This document shows, one piece after another, positions 8,855 through 17,380 of a stretch of DNA of 64,000 nucleotides; positions within the stretch are counted from its first letter, which is position 1; every line of letters begins with the position of its first letter. This DNA comes from GCA-2731375 sp964590195. GTDB lineage: Bacteria > Pseudomonadota > Alphaproteobacteria > GCA-2731375. The notes under the pieces were generated by a model. The model worked only from the letters and a program-made list of their open reading frames with translations, searched no databases and was not told the DNA's origin. Made by a program: the position numbers and the translations under genes. Location of the stretch: the NCBI GenBank assembly GCA_964590195.1, contig CAZPWJ010000006.1, forward strand, positions 1 to 64,000, read 5' to 3'.

Positions 8855-9649
8855 ATGGAATTACGTGAAGCGATTGGCCGGCGGCGTTCGATCCGGTTTT
8901 TGAAACCCTACAAACCGGTGGAACCGGAGAAAATCCAACGCATGTTCGAGGCGGCCCGCATCGCCTCTCACTGGGGCAATGTGCAAAGCCTGCGCGGCGT
9001 CGCTATATTTCGTGAAAGCGCGCCGCAAGAAGTTATCGATAGCCTGTTCGCCGCCGTCGTCGGTTGGCAGCTCAAGGTCGCGCCGGTGATCATCGTCTGG
9101 TACCTGCAGCCCGACGCCGTGGATGAACAATCGGACCGCCTGCGCGGTCTGGTGGAGGCGGGCGCGCTGGGTTACGGCGATAAGGAAAAACGCCACGATG
9201 CCCTGGAAAACAAGCTGATCCCATTTTTCAGCAAGTTCAAGGAACACCTGAAGGATCCGGGTATTAGCGAGTTGGACTGCGGCCAGGGTATTGCCCAGGC
9301 GACCTTGATGGCTTTTGAACAGGGTTTGGGCACCTGCTGTCTGGGCAGTCCCAACGGCCGCAAGATCCTGGATGCCTGCAATGTGCCGGACAGCGCGCGT
9401 TTTCTGCTACTGCAGACCGTGGGCTATCCTTTGGAGCATTGGGAGGCCGGCGGCCAACGGCCCCGTCAGCCGTTCGAAGACCTGTTCCATATGAACAGCT
9501 ATCAAACGCCGTTCCCCCGTGATGAAAATGTGGTGTCGGAGCTGACCGGGGACGGTATGTTTACCCGCCCGGCGCCTTTGCCGGAACGGGAAGAAGAGCT
9601 GGAGTTTTTGAAAAATGCGCTCGGCCTCAAGGGCGCGGGGCTGCTTTAG
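8855..9649 (+). CDS. nitroreductase family flavoprotein
   Basis: A 264-residue protein starting with the FMN-binding signature RRRSIRFLKPYKP and continuing with the family's GTCCLGSPNGR segment. These FMN enzymes reduce nitro groups, quinones or activated C=C bonds with NAD(P)H. Some catabolic members act on unsaturated CoA or ring intermediates. AAGGAGAG precedes ATG 8855. It is 18 bases behind the acyl-CoA dehydrogenase gene, so it probably works in the same CoA pathway rather than as a drug-activating nitroreductase. Substrate unknown. Confidence 0.85.
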   Translation: MELREAIGRRRSIRFLKPYKPVEPEKIQRMFEAARIASHWGNVQSLRGVAIFRESAPQEVIDSLFAAVVGWQLKVAPVIIVWYLQPDAVDEQSDRLRGLVEAGALGYGDKEKRHDALENKLIPFFSKFKEHLKDPGISELDCGQGIAQATLMAFEQGLGTCCLGSPNGRKILDACNVPDSARFLLLQTVGYPLEHWEAGGQRPRQPFEDLFHMNSYQTPFPRDENVVSELTGDGMFTRPAPLPEREEELEFLKNALGLKGAGLL

Positions 9650-9680
9650 GCCGCACTAATTTGGAAGAAGGAAAACCACC

Positions 9681-10913
9681 ATGCGTATGAACGCCATAGT
9701 CGCCGGTGTCGGCATGACCAAATTCGGCAAACATATGGACCGGGGCATGAAATCCATCGGTGCCGAGGCGGTGGTTGCCGCGCTCAAGGATGCCGGCATG
9801 GAGAATGCCGACCTTGAAGCGGCCTATGTGGGCAACGCGGCCGCCGGTCTGGTGACCGGCCAGGAATGCATCCGCGGCCAAGTGGTCCTGCGCGATGCGG
9901 GCATTGGACGCATTCCGGTGATCAACGTGGAAAACGCCTGCGCCTCCGCCTCCACCGCCTTCAACCAGGCCTCGGCCATGGTCTCGTCGGGCTGTTATGA
10001 CGTGGTTTTGGCCCTGGGCGTGGAAAAACTGTACCACGAGGACAAGCGCAAGAGCTTCGCCGCCTTCTCGGGCGCCGTCGATGTGGAGGCCTTGGTCGAG
10101 ATCAAGGCCAAGCTGGCGGCGCAAGCGGCGGCCAAGGGCGCGGACAAGGCGGCCTCGGGCGCGGGCGAGAAACGTTCCATGTTCATGGATATCTATGCCG
10201 CCTCTGCTCGCGCCTATATGGATAAATACGGCGCCACGGCCGAGGATCTGGCGGGCGTGTCCGCGAAGAATTCCTTCCATGGCAGCATGAACCCACGGGC
10301 GCAGTTCATGGACGTGATGTCGGTGGAGGAAGTTTTGGCGGCACCCGTGATCGCCGAGCCCCTGACCCGGCCCATGTGTTCCCCCATCGGTGACGGCGCG
10401 GCCGCGGTGATCATGGTCAGTGAGAAAAAGGCCCGCGAACTGGGCATTCAGGATCCGGTGCGCGTGCGTTCATCGGTGCTGCGGTCCGGTTGGGACCGTG
10501 AAAAGGGCGAGGAGACCGTGGCCCAGGTCTGTGCCCGCGAGGTCTATGAAGAGGCCGGTTTGGGCGCCGAAGACTTGAGTGTCGTCGAACTGCATGACGC
10601 CTCGGCGCCGGCGGAGATCACCACCTACGAAAGCATCGGCCTGTGCGGCAAGGGCCAGGGGCCTGATCTGATCCGCGATGGTTCGACCAGGCTGGGCGGT
10701 CGGCTGCCGGTCAATACCTCCGGCGGATTGCTGCGCAAGGGCCATCCGGTGGGCGCCACGGGCATTGCCCAGATTGTCGAGTTGACCGAGCAGCTGCAGG
10801 GCCGCTCGGGTCCACGTCAGGTCGAGGGCGCCAAGGCCGCCCTGGCCCATAACGGCGGCGGTAGCATCGGCACTGATGCCGCCGCCATGTGCCTGACGAT
10901 TTTGAGCAGGTAG
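9681..10913 (+). CDS. thiolase family protein
   Basis: A 410-residue thiolase-fold enzyme. The nucleophilic Cys lies in NVENACASAS near residue 90, the His of VELHDASAP is near residue 312, and GHPVGATG near residue 355 supplies the third active-site element. It resembles the SCP-x/lipid-transfer thiolases, which cleave branched or side-chain beta-ketoacyl-CoA. AGAAGGAAAA sits upstream of ATG 9681. In the operon it follows dehydrogenation and reduction steps and precedes the CoA ligase gene, which fits a thiolytic step. No DUF35 partner lies beside this copy. Confidence 0.88.
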   Translation: MRMNAIVAGVGMTKFGKHMDRGMKSIGAEAVVAALKDAGMENADLEAAYVGNAAAGLVTGQECIRGQVVLRDAGIGRIPVINVENACASASTAFNQASAMVSSGCYDVVLALGVEKLYHEDKRKSFAAFSGAVDVEALVEIKAKLAAQAAAKGADKAASGAGEKRSMFMDIYAASARAYMDKYGATAEDLAGVSAKNSFHGSMNPRAQFMDVMSVEEVLAAPVIAEPLTRPMCSPIGDGAAAVIMVSEKKARELGIQDPVRVRSSVLRSGWDREKGEETVAQVCAREVYEEAGLGAEDLSVVELHDASAPAEITTYESIGLCGKGQGPDLIRDGSTRLGGRLPVNTSGGLLRKGHPVGATGIAQIVELTEQLQGRSGPRQVEGAKAALAHNGGGSIGTDAAAMCLTILSR

Positions 10914-10923
10914 GAGTGTAAAT

Positions 10924-12537
10924 TTGGCCGATCGTGTGCCTGAGCGTGATACCCGGATCCTCGCTGATCTGATCGCCGTAAAAGCGGAGGAGCAACCGGA
11001 CCTGGACGTGGTCACGTTCGAGGGCGGGGGCAGGTTCGAGGATGAAATCCGCACCTATGCCGAATTATGGCGGAACGGCAACCGGGTCGCCGCGGAACTA
11101 ATCGAGCGGGGCATGGCGCCGGGCGACCGCTTTGCCACGATGATGCGCAACCACGCGGAATTCGTCGATATCATGGTGGGCGCTTCCATTTCGGCCTGCG
11201 TCTACGTTCCCATCGATCCGCGCACCCGGGGCGCCAAGCTGGCCTATACCCTGAATAATTCCGAATGCAAGGGCATCATCTGCGCCGACTATTGCCTTGA
11301 TCAGGTAGCCGAGATACAGGCGCAACTGCCGAACCTGGAATGGATCCTGGTGATGGCCAGCGAGGACGGCCCAGGGCAAAGGCCCATGGCCGATGTCACG
11401 GGCGCCGCGGATCTGGCAAGCGTCTATGCCCGCCCGGAGGCCAATGTGAACAGCCGCCTGAAGGGACCATCGGACCCGTTGCAGATCCTCTATACCTCCG
11501 GCACGACGGGTGATCCCAAGGGCGTGGTTTTTCGCAATGGCCGGTTTGGCGGCTTGGGGACGATTTTTCCGTTCGAGTCTGGGGACCGGCCTTATACGGG
11601 CCTGTCCCTGACCCACGGCAACGCACAGATGCTGACCCTGGGCAGCAGCCTGGCCATGGGCATGCGCTGCATCATTTCCCGCCGCTTCACCAAATCGCGG
11701 CTTTGGGATATCACACGGCAATATGGCGCCACGGTGTTCAATCTATTGGGCGGCATGACGGCGGCGGTCTATGCCGAGCCGGAACAACCGAATGACGGTG
11801 ACAATCCTGTGCGTTTTGTCATCTCGGCAGGTATGCCCGCGACCATCTGGGAAAAGTTCGAACAGCGTTTCAACGTCGATATTTTCGAATTCTACGGCGC
11901 CATCGAGGGCGGCCTGGCTTTCAAGCCCATTGGCGTTGGCCCCATCGGTAGTTTTGGCAAGGCGCCCAAGGGCCTGGAAATGCAGATCGTCGACGAGGAC
12001 GGCAAGGAATGCGCGCCAGGGGTCATGGGTGAGATTATCTCGCGGCCCGTCAAGGGCCCGGCGCCGGCGGTGGAGTATTTCAAGAATACAGAAGCCTCCA
12101 CCAAGAAGACCGAGGGCGGCTGGCTGCGCAGCGGCGACATCGGCCACGCGGATGCGGACGGCTGGCTGTTTTTCGACTACCGCAAGGGCGGTGGCCTGCG
12201 CCACAACGGTGACTTCATCAATCCCGGCTTTGTCGAACAAGCCATCGCCGAACACCCGGACATTGGCGATGTCTTCGTCTACGGCGTACCCGCGGCCTCA
12301 GGCGCACCGGGTGAAAAAGACGTGGTGGCGGCAATCGTCGCCGTGGAAGGCGCCAGCGTGGAGCCGCAATCGGTATTCGCCATCTGCCGGCGTGAGCTGG
12401 AAGCCAACTTCGTGCCGAGCTATCTGCAAGTGCTGACGGAAATTCCCAAGACTGCATCGGAAAAGCCTCAGGAGCGCTTCCTGCTGGAGGCTTTCGCCGT
12501 CGATGCCCCGAATGTGCATGCCGAACAGCGGGGATAA
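10924..12537 (+). CDS. AMP-dependent acyl-CoA synthetase/ligase, TTG start
   Basis: A 537-residue member of the adenylate-forming family. The phosphate loop is YTSGTTGDPKG near residue 190, the aromatic/Glu motif is FYGAIEGG, the hinge motif is SGDIGHADADGW, and the C-terminal catalytic Lys lies in KTASEKPQ. It activates a carboxylic acid to its CoA thioester and so is probably the entry step of the pathway. It resembles carnitine-CoA ligase-type enzymes. The start is TTG 10924, supported by AGGAG overlapping the thiolase stop (10911-10916). Confidence 0.9.
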   Translation: MADRVPERDTRILADLIAVKAEEQPDLDVVTFEGGGRFEDEIRTYAELWRNGNRVAAELIERGMAPGDRFATMMRNHAEFVDIMVGASISACVYVPIDPRTRGAKLAYTLNNSECKGIICADYCLDQVAEIQAQLPNLEWILVMASEDGPGQRPMADVTGAADLASVYARPEANVNSRLKGPSDPLQILYTSGTTGDPKGVVFRNGRFGGLGTIFPFESGDRPYTGLSLTHGNAQMLTLGSSLAMGMRCIISRRFTKSRLWDITRQYGATVFNLLGGMTAAVYAEPEQPNDGDNPVRFVISAGMPATIWEKFEQRFNVDIFEFYGAIEGGLAFKPIGVGPIGSFGKAPKGLEMQIVDEDGKECAPGVMGEIISRPVKGPAPAVEYFKNTEASTKKTEGGWLRSGDIGHADADGWLFFDYRKGGGLRHNGDFINPGFVEQAIAEHPDIGDVFVYGVPAASGAPGEKDVVAAIVAVEGASVEPQSVFAICRRELEANFVPSYLQVLTEIPKTASEKPQERFLLEAFAVDAPNVHAEQRG

Positions 12538-13183
12538 TCTCTGCCCGCTCTGCCATGGTGATGGTTTGGCGGCCTACCATTCGGACAAGGCGCGGGACTA
12601 TCTGCACTGCCCTGTCTGCGATCTGGTCTCCGTGCCACGCGCCCAGCATCTCTCGGACAGCGAGGCAAAGGCCTATTACGACCTGCATGAAAACCTACCC
12701 GACGACCCTGGTTACCGGCGCTTTCTAGAGCGTCTTTTCACGCCGCTCAACCAGCGCCTGCCCGCCGCCGCAAAGGGCCTGGATTTCGGCTGCGGGCCGG
12801 GGCCGACCCTGTCGCGGATGTTTGCCGAGGCCAGCCACGAAATGGCCTTGTATGATCCCCTTTACGCGCCGGATCCGTCGGTCCTGGACGCGCGGTACGA
12901 TTTCATCACCTTAAGCGAGGTGGCCGAGCATTTGGCGGAGCCGGGCCGGGAGTTGGACCAGTTATGGCATAGCCTGACGCCGGGCGGCTGGCTGGGCATC
13001 ATGACCAAGCGGGTCCGCGACCCAGGCGCATTCAAAACCTGGCACTACATCACCGATCCAACCCACGTCAGCTATTTTTCCGAGGCCAGCTTCCAATGGT
13101 TGGCCGCGCACTGGTCAGGCACGGGGCCGGCGGCGACCCTGACCATCGCCGGCAATGACGTGGTTCTGATCAACAAGGCTTGA
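12503..13183 (+). CDS. SAM-dependent methyltransferase with N-terminal zinc ribbon
   Basis: A 226-residue protein. Two CPxC pairs (CPLC and CPVC, within the first 40 residues) form a probable zinc ribbon. The SAM motif I is GLDFGCGPGPTL near residue 95, followed by SEVAEHL typical of class I methyltransferases. The gene overlaps the end of the CoA ligase by 35 bases. ATG 12503 has GGAGG at 12486-12490; ATG 12518 is an alternative start. Target unknown; small-molecule or protein methylation are both possible. Overlap suggests co-expression with the catabolic operon, though function may differ. Confidence 0.75.
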   Translation: MPRMCMPNSGDNLCPLCHGDGLAAYHSDKARDYLHCPVCDLVSVPRAQHLSDSEAKAYYDLHENLPDDPGYRRFLERLFTPLNQRLPAAAKGLDFGCGPGPTLSRMFAEASHEMALYDPLYAPDPSVLDARYDFITLSEVAEHLAEPGRELDQLWHSLTPGGWLGIMTKRVRDPGAFKTWHYITDPTHVSYFSEASFQWLAAHWSGTGPAATLTIAGNDVVLINKA

Positions 13184-13192
13184 GCAGAGTGT

Positions 13193-14362
13193 TTATCCCG
13201 CCAGGCCAAGCCGGTTGGCGATGTTGTTCTTTTGCATGTTGGAGGAACCGCCGACGATGGGCATGCCGATCAAGTCCGTAACCGTCTGCATCATGTCGAA
13301 CTCCTCCGACATGCCGTAGGCGCCCAGGACCCGCTGGCAGGCCAGGCCGATCTCGACTCCCACATCGGCGATGAACAGTTTTGCCATGCTGGTTTCCACC
13401 GATGCCGGACGGCCCTGAGAGACCAGCCAGGCCGCGTGATAGAGCATATGGCGGCAGGCTTCCAGCTTGGTTTTCGCCTCCACCAGTTCATGACGCACCG
13501 CCTGATGGCCGCTGATCACGGTGCCGAACTGCTTGCGCTGCTGGGCATATTCCCAGGCTTCGTCCACTGCTGACTGGGCCAGGCCGAAGGTCATTGCCGC
13601 CACCTCGACCTTTTCCACATCCAGCGAGCGGCCGGCCAGGCTGCGCCAGCCCCGGTTCCATGCCTCGGGCCCGCCCAGGATACTGCTGGCCGGCAGGCGC
13701 ACGTTATCGAAATAGACATCGAAGCTGTGGGTATAGACCAGATTGCGGTGGGTCAGTTGCTGGCGCGTGATGCCCGGCGCATCGGTGGGCACCAGGATCA
13801 TGGACAGGTTTTGGTATTTCTCGCCTTCCGGGTCGGAATTGACGAAGCAAAAAATGTAATCGGCCCAATCGGCGCCCGTGCACCAGCGTTTGACGCCGTT
13901 GATGACCACCGTATCCCCACCGTCTTCCAGATGCGCCTTGGTCTGGACGTTGGCCAGATCACCGCCGGTATCGGGCTCCGACAGACCATAGGCGAACTGC
14001 AGCTCGCCCCGGGCAATTTTCGGCAGCAGTTCGGCCTTTTGCGTCGCCGAGCCGCTTTCCGAGATATTACCGCCGCCATAAAAGGCGCATTGAATATAAG
14101 GTCCCGCCAGACAAACCCCGCCCCGGCCCAATTCCTCGATAACGGCCGTGGCGGCGTACCAATCCTGGCCCTGGCCGCCGTAGTCTTCTTCCACGGTCAG
14201 GCCGCAAACGCCTAAAGCCGCCAGTTTGGCGAAGACGTCGCGAGGCCAGGCATGCGCCGCCAGCCATTCCTGGCGCTTTTCGCGGGGACATTCCTGTTCG
14301 GTAAAGCGGCGCAAGGTATCGCGCAGCATGACGATGTGTTCCGGCTCATCCGCGAAGTACAT
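13193..14362 (-). CDS. acyl-CoA dehydrogenase
   Basis: A 389-residue acyl-CoA dehydrogenase. YGLSEPDTGGDL is the substrate/FAD loop of the mid-domain, and the tail IGMPIVGGSSNMQKNNIA aligns with the LPIYGGTSEIQRN ending of the family. At the usual catalytic Glu position this branch has Gly, as in other IYGG-type members that place the base elsewhere. AGGAG precedes ATG 14362. It is 15 bases downstream of the crotonase gene on the same strand and converges with the methyltransferase gene. Confidence 0.9.
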   Translation of the reverse strand: MYFADEPEHIVMLRDTLRRFTEQECPREKRQEWLAAHAWPRDVFAKLAALGVCGLTVEEDYGGQGQDWYAATAVIEELGRGGVCLAGPYIQCAFYGGGNISESGSATQKAELLPKIARGELQFAYGLSEPDTGGDLANVQTKAHLEDGGDTVVINGVKRWCTGADWADYIFCFVNSDPEGEKYQNLSMILVPTDAPGITRQQLTHRNLVYTHSFDVYFDNVRLPASSILGGPEAWNRGWRSLAGRSLDVEKVEVAAMTFGLAQSAVDEAWEYAQQRKQFGTVISGHQAVRHELVEAKTKLEACRHMLYHAAWLVSQGRPASVETSMAKLFIADVGVEIGLACQRVLGAYGMSEEFDMMQTVTDLIGMPIVGGSSNMQKNNIANRLGLAG

Positions 14363-14377
14363 GGCTCTTACTCCTGT

Positions 14378-15169
14378 TTATTCGCCGGTATAGTTGGGCG
14401 CCCGCTTTTCGACAAAGGCATTGATCGCTTCCTGGCGGTCCTTCATGGCGTTGGAGCTGACCTCGTAGGCGATTGCCGGTTCCATCACTTTGTTGGCGAT
14501 ATCACGCAGCACCAGGTTCACGGCCGTTTTGGTCCAGCGCACGGCCCAGCGCGGGTTGGCCAGAATTTTGCCGACCATCTCATCGACCTTGGCATTCAGT
14601 TCTTCAGCCGGTACCGCATAGTTGATCAGGCCCATGGCGGCAGCTTCGGAGCCGCGCAGCATCTCGCCGGTCAAGAGCATTTCCTTGGCACGGGCGAAGC
14701 CGATCAACTGCGGCCAGATCACCGCGCCGCCGTCGCCCGCCACCAGTCCGACCTTGACATGCGGGTCGCCAATCAGGGCCCGTTCGTCGGCGATGATGAC
14801 ATCGCACAACAGGGCGATAGAGGCGCCAAGCCCGGCCGCCGCGCCATTCAGGCGGCAGATGATCGGCTTCTCCATCTCCAGCAGCCCATTGACGATACGC
14901 TTGGCATCGGTGGTGATGCCGCGGAATTTCGACTGATCATCGATCATCTCCTGGAACCAATCCATGTCGCCGCCGGCGCAAAAGGCGCGGCCCGCACCGG
15001 TCAGAACGATCAGGTCGCTGTCGTCATCGGACTGCGCCTCATAAAAGACATGCGCCAACTCCTCGTGCAGGGGGAAATCAACGGCGTTCATGGGGCCGGC
15101 ATCGATTGAGATCCACAGCACCCGGTCACGCCGTTCAAAAGTCAGGCGTTCATATTTGTCGAAATTCAT
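14378..15169 (-). CDS. enoyl-CoA hydratase/isomerase family protein lacking both hydratase glutamates
   Basis: A 263-residue crotonase-fold protein with the oxyanion-hole motif AFCAGGDMDW and the second loop GAAAGLGASIALLCD. By comparison with enoyl-CoA hydratase, the first catalytic Glu falls in GLGASIAL and the second in GDPHVKVGLVAGDGG. Neither is Glu here. The reaction is therefore probably not simple hydration; isomerisation, hydrolysis or C-C cleavage are options. I chose ATG 15169 because GAGAGA lies at proper spacing; ATG 15175 is too close to it. It is the first gene of a two-gene operon with the acyl-CoA dehydrogenase. Confidence 0.85.
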   Translation of the reverse strand: MNFDKYERLTFERRDRVLWISIDAGPMNAVDFPLHEELAHVFYEAQSDDDSDLIVLTGAGRAFCAGGDMDWFQEMIDDQSKFRGITTDAKRIVNGLLEMEKPIICRLNGAAAGLGASIALLCDVIIADERALIGDPHVKVGLVAGDGGAVIWPQLIGFARAKEMLLTGEMLRGSEAAAMGLINYAVPAEELNAKVDEMVGKILANPRWAVRWTKTAVNLVLRDIANKVMEPAIAYEVSSNAMKDRQEAINAFVEKRAPNYTGE

Positions 15170-15311
15170 GATCATTCTCTCTTCTCGCAATGGCAAACGC
15201 GGCGGCCATGGGGAGAGAACCAGTTTGTAGAGGACTATGATCCACCCATGCCCGGACAGCCGACACACAAGCTTCAACAATAGCTATTCGTTGAGAGCAA
15301 TGGAATGTGAC

Positions 15312-15353
15312 ATTGTGACCAACGAATTGTGACCGCTGAATTGTTACCGCGAA
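15312..15353. repeat. three 14-bp tandem direct repeats
   Basis: ATTGTGACCAACGA, ATTGTGACCGCTGA and ATTGTTACCGCGAA follow each other with an exact period of 14 bases. They lie in the 222-base gap between the histidine kinase stop and the crotonase start, upstream of the crotonase operon. Tandem direct repeats of this size often bind regulators cooperatively. The rest of the gap holds a 10-bp palindrome AATAGCTATT at 15279-15288 and no gene. Confidence 0.6.
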
Positions 15354-15391
15354 CGGCTTGCCGCGCTATCAGCGGCCTGGCGGCGGCCTGG

Positions 15392-17335
15392 TCAAGCCGA
15401 CGCGAATTTTGGTGTTCGCGGCTGCATTGATGTGGACGTCTGCGCCACTTCTTGGCCGGCTTCATCATGTACCCGATCACTTGGGAAGCTTACGGTCGCC
15501 GTGGTTCCGACACCGATTTCGCTGCTCAGGCACAGCTTGCCGCCATGGCTTTCCACCAGACGTTTGGTGATGGCCAAGCCAAGGCCGGTACCTTCCTCGG
15601 AATTCGCGGTCAGGGCGCCTTCCAGACGGATAAAGGGCTCCTGCACCCGTTCCAGGTCTTCGGTGTGCATGCCGTCACCACGGTCACGGACGCTGAAACA
15701 TACTTCGCCAGTCTCGTTGATCTCCATGCCGACCGAGACGAGCGTGTCGGGTTGGGTAAATTTGACTGCGTTCGAGACCAGATTAAGCATTATTTGCCGC
15801 AGCCGCCGCTCATCCGCCCGCAGGAACAAGCCAGCGTCGGGGCATTGCAATTCTATCGCAACGCCTTTGCGCCCGGCTTGCTCCTGCAACAGGCGGACGC
15901 AATCCATGGCCACGAGACGGCTGTCGAAGACCTGCTCGTCATGTTCCAACTGACCCGCCTCGATGCGCGAGAGGTCAAGAATATCGGAAATCAATGCCAA
16001 TAAATGCTCGCCGCTGCGATGGATATTGCCGACGTAGCTGGCATAGCGATCATTGTCCATGGGCCCAAAAGTCTCCCGCCGCATGATTTCCGAGAAACCC
16101 AGGATGGCATTCAGGGGTGTGCGCAATTCGTGACTGAAATGGGCCAGAAACTCGGACTTCACCCGATTGGCGTACTCCGCGTCTCGTCTTGCCGCTTCCA
16201 TTTCCGTTTGCTGTTTTCGGCTTTCGGTAATGTCGATGGAAACGATGTCTATACAGTCGAGATCGGCATGGAAGGTCGCGGATGTTTGCAGCCAGACGGT
16301 CGAGCCGTCCTTTCGTTGCATCGGGATTATGCGGTCACGGGAAAAGCCGCTTTGCATACCTTCCCGGATCCATTCGGCCCGTGCCTCCGGCGTGGGCCAG
16401 TGTTCCATCGATCTGTAATTCTCCAGAAAATCAGCCCGATTTTCATAGCCCAGCATGGTGGCGTCCCGCTCGTTAACGTCAATCACCGTGCCGTCGGAAA
16501 TCCGTGTGCGGATGATGCCGACCTGGGCGGCGTCAAAAATGCTTTGGTAACGGCGTTCGCTTTCCTGAAGTGACTGGTCCATATGTTTTTGTTGGGTCGT
16601 ATCGGTGCCGGTGCCGCGATAGCCAAGGAATTGACCCTCGGCATCAAAAACGGGATTGCCGCTAATTCTAAAATACCTTTTGCCGCCATTAGGCGTGGGT
16701 AGTGAATATTCAAAATCCCGGAACGGCCTGTGGGCGTCTAGGTCGGCTTGATGAGCAGCCCACTGCTCGGCATCAGCCGCGAGATCCGCCGGATCCACAC
16801 CATCCGTGCGCAGCTTTCCCAGGCGATCCTCTGGCCGAAAGCCGGTAATTTCAAAATAGCGGTCGGAAACATAGGTGAAGCGCAGATCCCGATCCAGTTC
16901 CCAAAACCAGTCCGAAGCCGAGTCGGCGATGTCCTTGAAACGTGCCTCGCTTTGAGCCAAATCAGCGGTGCGCTGTTGAACGCGGTCTTCCAGTTCGTCA
17001 TGCGCCGCTTTCAAGGCATCGCGCGCCGCTTTCCGGTTGGCAACCAGTATGGCAGTCATCCATATGGCGAATATTGCCAGACCGCGATTGATCAGAACGA
17101 CCCACCATACGCCGCCAGGCGGGGAGAAAAAATAACCCACGATCGTCAGCACGGTCCCGATACCGGCAAGAACCATGACCGGGCGATTGCCCGACGCCCA
17201 CAACCCTGGCAACACCAGCGCGATATATGGAACACCGCCGGCCACGCCAAGGGGTAGGGACAGATCAAACGTCAAGATCAGGGCCGCAATCGCCGCGCTT
17301 GCAAATAGAATCCTGCCGTCCAATCCCAAAGCCAT
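15392..17335 (-). CDS. membrane PAS-PAS sensor histidine kinase
   Basis: A 647-residue kinase. About four hydrophobic helices fill residues 1-115, followed by a coiled coil (ARDALKAAHDELEDRVQQRT). PAS domains lie at about 130-255 and 260-380. The phosphoacceptor His is in HFSHELRTPLNAI near residue 405. ATP-binding boxes follow: NLVSNAVKF (N), RDRGDGM (G1) and GTGLGLAI (G2). There is no receiver domain and no adjacent response regulator, so it is an orphan kinase. The next gene on the strand is a chemoreceptor 45 bases upstream, which suggests a shared sensory theme. The signal is unknown. Confidence 0.9.
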   Translation of the reverse strand: MALGLDGRILFASAAIAALILTFDLSLPLGVAGGVPYIALVLPGLWASGNRPVMVLAGIGTVLTIVGYFFSPPGGVWWVVLINRGLAIFAIWMTAILVANRKAARDALKAAHDELEDRVQQRTADLAQSEARFKDIADSASDWFWELDRDLRFTYVSDRYFEITGFRPEDRLGKLRTDGVDPADLAADAEQWAAHQADLDAHRPFRDFEYSLPTPNGGKRYFRISGNPVFDAEGQFLGYRGTGTDTTQQKHMDQSLQESERRYQSIFDAAQVGIIRTRISDGTVIDVNERDATMLGYENRADFLENYRSMEHWPTPEARAEWIREGMQSGFSRDRIIPMQRKDGSTVWLQTSATFHADLDCIDIVSIDITESRKQQTEMEAARRDAEYANRVKSEFLAHFSHELRTPLNAILGFSEIMRRETFGPMDNDRYASYVGNIHRSGEHLLALISDILDLSRIEAGQLEHDEQVFDSRLVAMDCVRLLQEQAGRKGVAIELQCPDAGLFLRADERRLRQIMLNLVSNAVKFTQPDTLVSVGMEINETGEVCFSVRDRGDGMHTEDLERVQEPFIRLEGALTANSEEGTGLGLAITKRLVESHGGKLCLSSEIGVGTTATVSFPSDRVHDEAGQEVAQTSTSMQPRTPKFASA

Positions 17336-17380
17336 CGGTCTAATCCTTGGTCTGCATCTCCGGCTATGGTGCGGCCGCGT

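Noticed and set aside
15170..15280. N-terminal extension of the crotonase
   Set aside because: The extension lacks family similarity, and a good ribosome site precedes the internal ATG at 15169.
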